Shown one piece after another: positions 6,446 to 11,528 of a stretch of 11,528 nucleotides of DNA. Source of the stretch: an uncultured Solirubrobacterales bacterium (GTDB taxonomy: Bacteria; Actinomycetota; Thermoleophilia; Solirubrobacterales; 70-9); the NCBI GenBank assembly GCA_937910825.1, contig CALEMO010000002.1:1-11528 (forward strand), written 5' to 3'. The number at the start of each line of letters is the position of its first letter. Positions within the stretch are counted from its first letter, which is position 1. The position numbers and the translations under genes were made by a program. The notes below the pieces were generated by a model that saw only the letters and a list, made by a program, of their open reading frames with translations, was not told the origin of the DNA and did no database searches.

Positions 6446-6784
6446 ATGCTCGGTTTCATGAGCGAGAATGACGACGATCTCGGTGATATTCCCGCCCGAA
6501 GTGGCTCCCGACTTCGACCAGATCCCGGATTTTTCTCCGACCAATACGACGTCGGTATGGAGTACGTCGGCTATACAGACGGCTCGGAGGAAGTGGTTTT
6601 TCGGGGCGATGTACACAGCGGAGAGTTCATCGCACTCTGGCTCAAGGACGGTAAGATTAATGCAGGCATGAATGTGAATGTCTGGGACGCCAGCGAGACG
6701 ATCCGGGACCTGATCGAGAAGAAGGTTGAAATCGACTCGACGGCTCTGACCGACCCTGAAGTGGATTTGGGCACGCTGGGATAG
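6446..6784 (+). CDS. Stand-alone ferredoxin-reductase C-terminal domain protein
   Basis: The 112-residue product matches, from residue 28 (P-G-F-F-S-D-Q-Y-D) to the end, the small C-terminal domain (Reductase_C type) of BphA4/ThcD-like ferredoxin reductases. It includes the hallmarks E-Y-V-G-Y, V-V-F-R-G-D and A-G-M-N-V-N-V-W-D. In those enzymes this domain closes over the FAD and docks the ferredoxin. The FAD- and NAD-binding domains (about 300 residues) are absent, and an in-frame stop at 6431-6433 rules out an upstream extension. The first ~25 residues are acidic and unrelated. ATG 6458 is an alternative start, and neither start has a clear ribosome-binding site. It may be a leftover of a broken reductase gene or a genuine small protein. 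The intact conserved core argues for some selection. No partner ferredoxin is visible nearby. Confidence 0.7.
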   Translation: MLGFMSENDDDLGDIPARSGSRLRPDPGFFSDQYDVGMEYVGYTDGSEEVVFRGDVHSGEFIALWLKDGKINAGMNVNVWDASETIRDLIEKKVEIDSTALTDPEVDLGTLG

Positions 6785-6841
6785 CTTCCGAAGGTGGCCG
6801 ATAGTTTTGGGTGATGAGCTACCGATCGGTGGAGAGCTGAC

Positions 6842-7771
6842 TTGGCTGCGATTTTCGCGTTGCTGGCCGCATTCTGTTTCGCCCTCGCTGCGGCACTGCA
6901 GCAGAAAGGCCAGTTTCAGCTTGCCGAAAAGGGAAAGGAGGTCAGCGGCGTAGGCAGCCTCTTCCGCATGATCACGGTGCCGGTCTGGTTGTTTGGCAGC
7001 CTGATCCTGCTGGTCGGCTACGCAACCCAGGGCATCGCCCTCGGTTCGGGCAGGCTGGTGGTAGTCCAGCCCCTGCTCGTTATGACAGTGGTTTTTGCGC
7101 TGCCGCTCGGCTACTGGATAACCCAGCAGTTCGTCGTGCGGCGCCAGGTCCTGGGTGCCGTCGTGATCATCGCCGGTCTGGTCTTGTTCGTCCTGGTCGG
7201 TGATCCCGACAGCGGGGTCAGCTCGGCGCCCGCGATCGAGTATCTGGGAGCGATCGTGGCGGTATGTATCCCTTCTGCGCTGCTTGTCTTCTATGGCACC
7301 CGGGCTTCGCCGGCTGGCAAGGCGGCCATGTTCGGAATCTCGGCGGGCCTGCTTTTCGGTCTGTCGGCGTCTTTCGCGAAGACGACGATCGACCAGCTCT
7401 CGGACGGCATCCTCGATGCACTTTCTCACCCCGAGGCCTACGCTCTGCTCGGGTTCGGCCTGGCGGCTTTCGGCATCCAGCAGCTTTCGCTGTCAACCGG
7501 ACAATTCGCCCCGGCAATGGCCGCGGTCGCTGTGGCAAACCCGGTGATCAGCGTCATTCTGGGAATCGTGCTTTTCCAGGAGAGCCTGACTCGCCCGGCC
7601 TGGCATGTGCTGGTCGCCGCGCTCGCCCTGGCTGCAGCGTTCTACGGGGCATACATGATCACCGCCGCGAATCGTGAACGGCAGATGCCGGGGGGTCCCG
7701 GCGCCCGTGACGTGGAAGACGCGGGGCTCAGATCGCGGACAGGCCCCGAAGGAGCAGCAGCGCACCGGTGA
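6842..7771 (+). CDS. DMT-superfamily transporter (EamA/NIPA-like)
   Basis: This 309-residue integral membrane protein has about nine or ten hydrophobic segments, in the arrangement of drug/metabolite transporters with two related five-helix halves. The N-terminus (A-L-L-A-A-F-C-F-A-L-A-A-A-L-Q-Q-K) and the late block V-A-N-P-V-I-S-V-I-L-G-I with a following F-Q-E fit EamA/NIPA-like members, some of which move Mg2+ or small metabolites. The substrate cannot be inferred. The TTG start at 6842 is supported by GGAGAG about 7 bases upstream and by the start of the first membrane helix. The last ~26 residues are a non-membrane tail, of which about 14 codons are encoded antisense to the 3' end of the convergent GAP-family gene (44-base overlap). 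Its partner upstream is the orphan reductase domain, 57 bases away. Confidence 0.85.
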   Translation: MAAIFALLAAFCFALAAALQQKGQFQLAEKGKEVSGVGSLFRMITVPVWLFGSLILLVGYATQGIALGSGRLVVVQPLLVMTVVFALPLGYWITQQFVVRRQVLGAVVIIAGLVLFVLVGDPDSGVSSAPAIEYLGAIVAVCIPSALLVFYGTRASPAGKAAMFGISAGLLFGLSASFAKTTIDQLSDGILDALSHPEAYALLGFGLAAFGIQQLSLSTGQFAPAMAAVAVANPVISVILGIVLFQESLTRPAWHVLVAALALAAAFYGAYMITAANRERQMPGGPGARDVEDAGLRSRTGPEGAAAHR

Positions 7772-8387
7772 CGATTGAAACCAGAAGCACGATTCCACGT
7801 GTATTTCGCCTGGCCCAGCCATTGATCAGACCGACCCTGTCGCGAGCTACTTCCGGCGCGACCATGCAGAGGGCCAGGGCGGCAATGGGTAGGACGAACC
7901 AGATCGCGTTGTAGATCAGGACTTCGACCAGACCGACGAGAACGCCGGCCTGGTGGGTCACGATCACGTTCAGGGCGACCAGATAGAACAAGCCGGGGAT
8001 GTGGGTTAGCGGCCCGGCGATCGCGGCCGTCTTCACAGTCAGCTTCTGCTCGAGCAGCCGGCCCCAGCGTCCTGCCGGCTTCGGGGCATCTTCGGAATGC
8101 GGCCCACCGACCAGTCCGGTGAGTGTCGCCACGGCGAAAGCAAGCAGCACGATTCCGCCGCCTGTTTCGGCGATGGCTTCAGTCTGGTCACTGCCTGAGC
8201 TGACATTCACACCGTTGAACGCCCAGACGATCAGCAGCCCGAAGGCGACGGTGAAAGCCAGGCCAGAAAAGTTGTAGACGATCAAGAGCCGGCGCGACCG
8301 ATCTGACGAAAGGATCGCGTAGACGGCGGCCAGGCTGGTCGGTCTGATCGTGCTGGCGAGCGCCAGAAAGATGATTTCAATCGTCAT
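7728..8387 (-). CDS. GAP-family membrane protein (Sap/sulfolipid-addressing type)
   Basis: This 219-residue protein has about six membrane segments. The pattern of the actinobacterial GAP/Sap family is visible: an N-terminal membrane helix ending in R-P-T-S (15-18) and the conserved L-T-H-I-P-G-L-F-Y-L-V-A-L-N in the middle. The family is related to LysE-type exporters and, in mycobacteria, is linked to surface-lipid export or addressing. The substrate here is unknown. The ATG at 8387 has GGTGG upstream and matches the start of the duplicated fragment at 9989. It is the last gene of the minus-strand cluster, after fetB. Pairing with an acyltransferase further upstream would fit a lipid role (inference). 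Its 3' end overlaps the convergent DMT gene. Confidence 0.85.
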   Translation of the reverse strand: MTIEIIFLALASTIRPTSLAAVYAILSSDRSRRLLIVYNFSGLAFTVAFGLLIVWAFNGVNVSSGSDQTEAIAETGGGIVLLAFAVATLTGLVGGPHSEDAPKPAGRWGRLLEQKLTVKTAAIAGPLTHIPGLFYLVALNVIVTHQAGVLVGLVEVLIYNAIWFVLPIAALALCMVAPEVARDRVGLINGWARRNTRGIVLLVSIVTGALLLLRGLSAI

Positions 8388-8408
8388 TCGGTAGCCACCG
8401 TAGCCTGA
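8346..8408. repeat. 63-bp duplicated block, copy 1 (start of intact GAP gene)
   Basis: It matches 9948-10010 at 58 of 63 positions by my hand alignment. The block covers the first 14 codons of the GAP-family gene, its ATG and 21 upstream bases including the ribosome-binding region. The two copies flank the fetAB genes in the same orientation. Confidence 0.85.
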
Positions 8409-8431
8409 TCGGGCCGCCGTAGCCGGATCGG
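8397..8431. repeat. Two 16-bp tandem repeats upstream of the GAP gene
   Basis: ACCGTAGCCTGATCGG (8397-8412) and GCCGTAGCCGGATCGG (8416-8431) agree at 14 of 16 positions with a 19-base period. The pair spans the short gap between fetB and the GAP-family gene. One unit (minus its last bases) also occurs in the duplicate copy near 10001-10010. A binding site pair or slipped duplication are both possible. Confidence 0.5.
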
Positions 8432-8453
8432 ACCATCGTCGACGGAGCGAAAT

Positions 8454-9251
8454 TCAGGCTCCAGGCCCGCCTTCGTCGCCCGGGTCGGGCAGGTCCTTTA
8501 GCTGGTGGGCCGGGGTGAAGAAGTTACGGTAGGCGAGCGTCGTCGCGACCAGGGCTGAGATCGCGACCGCACCGAGGAGCAGATAGAGAAGGATCAGCTG
8601 CAGGCGCACGGCGTCGATGGGCTCGGCGCCGGCCAGCAGCATGCCGACCATCGTTCCGGGAAAGAAGATCAGCCCGGTCGTCTTGGTCGAGTCCACCAGG
8701 GTGATGGTGCCGGAGCGCAGTGCCCGGCGGACCGCGGGCTCGGCCGCCTGTCTTGAGGTTGCGCCGAGGGCCAGGGTGGCCTCGATCGCCAGCGCCTGGT
8801 CGCGCATCTCGTCGCCCAGCCGGTTGAGCGCGACGGCCGAGGCTGTCATCGCGTTGCCGATCACCATCCCGCCAACCGGCACCAGGTAGCGGGGCGTTGC
8901 CGGGAAGATGCCGAGTGCGAGGGTGAGTCCGATGGTCGCCACCGCCGAGACCGAAAGTGCGATGACCAGTGGCCCCAGCGCATTCGGCACGCCGACCGCA
9001 CGGGCCCCGGCGGTGAAGGCGCCGAAGCCGACCATGGTCGCCAGCAGCACCACCACGAGAAGCAGGCTGTCGACGTCGAAGATCGCAGTGATCACGAAGC
9101 CGATCGCGGTCAGTTGAAGGAAACTGCGGATGACCGCGATCCCGATATCGGCCTCGAGCCCGGCCCGACGCCAGCGCGAGATCGCCACGGCGACGGCGAC
9201 CAGGACGAGCGATGCCGCGACCTCCCCTAGGGTCACTTCGATGCCGGTCAC
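8454..9251 (-). CDS. fetB: FetB-type ABC transporter permease (putative iron exporter)
   Basis: This 265-residue membrane protein belongs to the FetB/YbbM (UPF0014) family and has about six or seven membrane segments. Family hallmarks: I-R-S-F-L-Q-L (41-47), V-G-G-M-V-I-G-N-A-M-T-A-S (126-138), a cytoplasmic E-A-T-L-A-L-G-A-T coupling segment (157-165), and L-V-D-S-T-K-T-T-G-L-I-F-F-P-G-T-M-V-G (185-203). In E. coli, FetAB exports iron and protects against oxidative stress. The start is a GTG that overlaps the fetA stop by 4 bases (GTGA), so translation is coupled. The C-terminus ends in a short Pro/Gly/Asp-rich tail. Substrate by homology is iron, and other metals or hydrophobic compounds cannot be excluded. 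Confidence 0.9.
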   Translation of the reverse strand: MTGIEVTLGEVAASLVLVAVAVAISRWRRAGLEADIGIAVIRSFLQLTAIGFVITAIFDVDSLLLVVVLLATMVGFGAFTAGARAVGVPNALGPLVIALSVSAVATIGLTLALGIFPATPRYLVPVGGMVIGNAMTASAVALNRLGDEMRDQALAIEATLALGATSRQAAEPAVRRALRSGTITLVDSTKTTGLIFFPGTMVGMLLAGAEPIDAVRLQLILLYLLLGAVAISALVATTLAYRNFFTPAHQLKDLPDPGDEGGPGA

Positions 9252-9904
9252 GCGAGTACCTCCCTTGTCGGTCCTTCCCGGACCAGCCGGCCGCGGTCGA
9301 CCTTCACGACCCAGTCTGCCAGCCGCTGTGCTTGCGCCGGGTCGTGGGTGACGATCACGATCGAGGTGCCGAGCTGCCGGCGCAACCCCGCTACGGTGCG
9401 CTCGATCGAGTCCCGAGTCCGCTCGTCGAGCGCCGAGGTCGGCTCATCCAGCAGTAGTACTTCGGGCTGGGTCGCCATGGCACGGGCAAGCATCGCCCTC
9501 TGCTGCTCGCCGACCGAGAGGCGTTTTACGTCACGGTCGGCGAAGGAGGCTTCGAGGCCGGCGAGGTTGAGGAGTTCGCCCGGATCCGGTTCGGCTCCGG
9601 TGAACCCGGCGGCAAAGCGGAGGTTCTCGAGGACGGTGCCGGGGAGGAGGGCCGGCAGCTGGGGCACCAAAGCCACCTGGCGGCGCAGCTGAAGGGGGTC
9701 GAGCTCGCGGGTGTCGGTCCCTCGGAAGTGCACCGATCCACTTTCGGGATCGGATAGACGGTTGAGCAGACGCAGCATCGTGGACTTACCCGAACCCGAA
9801 GGCCCGACCACGGCGCTGATCCCGTCCGGGAGGCGGGCCGAGAGAACCTTGAGAACCGGTTCGCCGCCGCGATCAAGCTTGACCGACTCGAGCTTGAAAA
9901 GCAT
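9248..9904 (-). CDS. fetA: FetA-type ABC transporter ATPase (putative iron exporter)
   Basis: This 218-residue nucleotide-binding subunit has all ABC ATPase motifs: Walker A GPSGSGKST (34-42), Q-loop Gln82, signature LSVGEQQR (129-136), Walker B VLLLDE (149-154) and the switch His187. It should power the FetB permease encoded next with a 4-base overlap. Length fits FetA/YbbL (about 225). I chose the ATG at 9904 because the ABC fold begins there. A start at 9982 would add 26 residues read from the duplicated GAP fragment in another frame. No strong ribosome-binding site is seen before 9904, so the gene may depend on translation coming from upstream, where the 16-codon fragment stops 34 bases earlier. 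Confidence 0.92.
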   Translation of the reverse strand: MLFKLESVKLDRGGEPVLKVLSARLPDGISAVVGPSGSGKSTMLRLLNRLSDPESGSVHFRGTDTRELDPLQLRRQVALVPQLPALLPGTVLENLRFAAGFTGAEPDPGELLNLAGLEASFADRDVKRLSVGEQQRAMLARAMATQPEVLLLDEPTSALDERTRDSIERTVAGLRRQLGTSIVIVTHDPAQAQRLADWVVKVDRGRLVREGPTREVLA

Positions 9905-9938
9905 CAGGCGATCATATTGAGCAAGCAGAGGCCTCGGG

Positions 9939-9989
9939 CTACGGATCGATCGCGCTGGCCAGCGCCAGAAAGATGATTTCAATCGTCAT
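9939..9989 (-). pseudogene. Truncated 5' copy of the GAP-family gene (16 codons)
   Basis: It encodes MTIEIIFLALASAIDP then a stop. The first 12 residues are identical to the GAP-family protein encoded at 7728-8387, with differences only at the end. It begins 25 bases after the acyltransferase stop. It is best read as the leftover 5' end of a GAP gene cut off by arrival of fetAB. It might still be translated as a short leader ahead of fetA. Confidence 0.75.
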
Positions 9990-10010
9990 CCGGCTGCCAC
10001 CGTAGCCTGA
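9948..10010. repeat. 63-bp duplicated block, copy 2 (truncated GAP start)
   Basis: This is the second copy of the block at 8346-8408, with five mismatches. It lies between the acyltransferase and fetA. Together the two copies bracket the roughly 1.5 kb fetAB segment as direct repeats. Confidence 0.85.
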
Positions 10011-10014
10011 CTGC

Positions 10015-10647
10015 CTACCTGGTAGGGGGGATGCGGGCGCGGATCTCGTCGAGCAGGCGCTGGGCCAGCCCCTCCTGATCTTCGTCCGGCCGGGGCTGAC
10101 CGCCGGCAGGCATGAAGAACTCAACGCTGGCTCGCGGGCGCCCTGGGAAACGCTTGAAGTCGGTGCAGCCACGGACCGCAACTAGCACTACGGGAACTCC
10201 GGGAACTGCCTGGGCGAGGCGGGCCACCCCTCGGCGGGCCCTCAGGTTCTCTCCCCTCGACAGCGTGCCTTCCGGAAAGATCCCGACTGTCTCGCCACGG
10301 GCGAGTGCCGCGATCGCTGCTTCAATGGCCGCCGAGTCGTTTGCGCCGCGCTGGACGGGTATCTGGCCAGCGCGGCTGAGAATCCAGGCAAGGATCCGGG
10401 AATTCCAGAGAGTTGATTTCGCCAGAAAACGAAGCAGCCGCCTGCGCCAGACCATGGCTTCCACAATCGCCAGTGGATCCAGCAAGGAGTCGTGGTTCGA
10501 AACGATGAGGGCGGGACCCTCCACCGGAAGGTTCTCGAGGCCGAACACCTCGAGCCTGAGCCACCAGCGCAGCCACCGGAGCAGGTAGCGGATTGCCTGA
10601 TAGAGCCTCCAGCCTGCTATCGGCCGGGCGGTCGATGCCTCCTGCAA
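10015..10647 (-). CDS. PlsC-type 1-acyl-glycerol-3-phosphate acyltransferase
   Basis: It probably transfers an acyl chain to lysophosphatidic acid or a related lipid acceptor at the cytoplasmic membrane face. The PlsC motifs are in order: catalytic NH-x4-D as N51-H52...D57, the G-Q-I-P-V-Q-R block (95-100 region), FPEGT (124-128) and V-P-V-V-L-V-A-V (151-158). With the TTG start at 10647 the protein is 210 residues, close to the family size, with an amphipathic or membrane helix near 15-35. The start is uncertain. GTG 10686 or ATG 10737 are in frame, but the last would share the CATG of the divergent SDR start and leave no promoter space. The much longer open frame is antisense to the SDR gene. 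Followed by the GAP fragment, fetAB and the GAP gene on the same strand, possibly one transcript. Confidence 0.88.
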   Translation of the reverse strand: MQEASTARPIAGWRLYQAIRYLLRWLRWWLRLEVFGLENLPVEGPALIVSNHDSLLDPLAIVEAMVWRRRLLRFLAKSTLWNSRILAWILSRAGQIPVQRGANDSAAIEAAIAALARGETVGIFPEGTLSRGENLRARRGVARLAQAVPGVPVVLVAVRGCTDFKRFPGRPRASVEFFMPAGGQPRPDEDQEGLAQRLLDEIRARIPPTR

Positions 10648-10735
10648 AGCATCATTGCCCTCGATTTCCCCGTTTCCTGCAATCACGGAAACATACAGTC
10701 GTGCAGCCGACGGTGCTGTGTATATGGTGGCTTTC

Positions 10736-11503
10736 ATGAGCAATATTCTTGAATCGTTTTCGCTGGAAGGTAAAGTCGCTCTTGTCACCGGGGCATCATC
10801 CGGGCTGGGCGTGGCTTTCGCCACAGGCATGGCCGAGGCGGGGGCCGACATAGCCATTTGTGCCCGTCGGGTCGAAAGGCTCGCGGAAACGAGGGAAAAG
10901 GTCGAGGCGATCGGCCGCCGCTGCGTCGCTGTGGAGGCAGATGTCGCCGAGGCCGATGACTGCAACCGGGTGGTGGAGCGGGCGGTCGCTGAACTCGGCA
11001 AGATCGATGTCCTGGTCAACAACGCCGGTATCGGGACTGCGGTTCCTGCCACCCACGAGGCTCCTGACGAATTCAGGAAAGTGATCGACGTCAACCTGAA
11101 CGGTTCTTACTTCATGGCCCAGGCATTCGCCCGGGCGATCGGCGACGAAGGCGGCAGTGTCGTCAATATCGGCAGCGTTCTCGGCTCGACAACGGCTTAC
11201 CTTCCTCAGGCCGCCTACGCCTCTTCGAAGGCGGCGATCATCGGGCTGACCCGGGATCTGGCACAGCAGTGGACCGGGCGCAAGGGCATTCGGGTGAACG
11301 CGCTGGCGCCGGGCTTCTTCGAGTCGGAGATGACCGACCAGTATCCCGATGGCTATCTCGACAACATGATGATCAGGGTGCCGGCCGGGCGCAAGGGCGA
11401 GTCCAGGGAGCTGGTCGCTGCTGCCATATTCCTGGCGAGCGACGCTTCCTCCTACATCACAGGGGCCTTGCTGCCAGTGGATGGCGGGTTGCTGACTACC
11501 TGA
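10736..11503 (+). CDS. SDR-family NADP(H)-type oxidoreductase
   Basis: This 255-residue classical short-chain dehydrogenase/reductase has cofactor motif TGASSGLG (18-25), NNAG (95-98), Asn120, and the catalytic Ser147, Tyr161 and Lys165 in Y-x3-K. The C-A-R-R after the second strand (42-45) has no acidic residue and favours NADP(H). The C-terminal P-V-D-G-G-L resembles FabG-like and gluconate/3-oxoacyl reductases, but the substrate cannot be fixed. I chose ATG 10736 because GGTGG lies 6 bases upstream; an ATG at 10724 would add four residues. It diverges from the acyltransferase and ends 25 bases before the window edge. The 10648-10735 gap must carry its promoter; a TATAT at about 10719 is a weak -10 candidate. 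Confidence 0.92.
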   Translation: MSNILESFSLEGKVALVTGASSGLGVAFATGMAEAGADIAICARRVERLAETREKVEAIGRRCVAVEADVAEADDCNRVVERAVAELGKIDVLVNNAGIGTAVPATHEAPDEFRKVIDVNLNGSYFMAQAFARAIGDEGGSVVNIGSVLGSTTAYLPQAAYASSKAAIIGLTRDLAQQWTGRKGIRVNALAPGFFESEMTDQYPDGYLDNMMIRVPAGRKGESRELVAAAIFLASDASSYITGALLPVDGGLLTT

Positions 11504-11528
11504 TCCACCGGGGCGTATTATCGGGGCA

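Noticed and set aside
6242..7429. 395-residue minus-strand open frame across the reductase domain and DMT gene
   Set aside because: It runs antisense to two recognised genes, is rich in Arg/Gln/His as shadow frames are, and shows no domain.
10648..11094. N-terminal extension of the acyltransferase up to 11094
   Set aside because: This part is antisense to the well-supported SDR gene and has no PlsC homology.
1..11528. CRISPR array, toxin-antitoxin pair, phage structural or integrase genes
   Set aside because: I looked on both strands and saw no regularly spaced repeats and no such proteins within the window.

Overview
The window looks like chromosomal DNA from a high-GC actinobacterium. The evidence is many GTG/TTG starts, a DtxR/IdeR-type iron box, and an actinobacterial GAP/Sap-family membrane protein. 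A Thermoleophilia/Solirubrobacter-like host would fit, but that is inference only. Eleven protein genes can be supported, along with a truncated gene copy, a tRNA 3'-half remnant, duplicated sequence blocks, a few hairpins and one metal-regulator operator.

Left part (1-1710). A complete NAD-dependent formate dehydrogenase gene (156-1337) is followed by about 330 bases without a supportable gene. That stretch ends in the 3' half of a tRNA with anticodon CAT (1669-1710). Its 5' half is missing, as expected for the distal attachment site of an element integrated into a tRNA gene. By the usual geometry, the formate dehydrogenase side would be the element and the right side the old chromosome. Shortened 12-base identities from the same tRNA tail and its downstream hairpin reappear at 6344-6389, so the iron operon lies between two related repeats.

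Iron uptake operon (1989-6276, plus strand). An IdeR/DtxR-like box (1989-2007) precedes four tightly packed genes. They encode a small lipoprotein, an FTR1 (EfeU-like) ferric/ferrous permease, a hydantoinase/oxoprolinase-family protein, and a single-pass membrane-anchored protein. The lipoprotein repeats the extracytoplasmic domain found at the N-terminus of the permease next door. The anchored protein resembles an extracytoplasmic module that is fused to FTR1 in other bacteria. No EfeO or EfeB gene is present. This reads as a split, modular FTR1 system with an unexpected ASKHA-fold enzyme inside it, and it is the best candidate here for something undescribed. A hairpin with a T-rich tail (6376-6400) probably ends the transcript.

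Middle (6446-7771, plus strand). There is a free-standing copy of the C-terminal domain of BphA4/ThcD-type ferredoxin reductases, without FAD or NAD domains, followed by a DMT-superfamily transporter. The transporter's 3' end overlaps a convergent gene by 44 bases.

Right part (minus strand, 10647 down to 7728). The order is a PlsC-type acyltransferase, a truncated 16-codon copy of a GAP-family gene, FetA and FetB (ATPase and permease of a putative iron exporter), and the complete GAP-family gene. A 63-base block spanning the GAP start is present on both sides of fetAB, so fetAB appears to have been inserted between plsC and the GAP gene with duplication of the junction. An SDR oxidoreductase (10736-11503, plus strand) diverges from plsC. 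The window therefore holds both an iron importer and a probable iron exporter within about 4 kb of each other.
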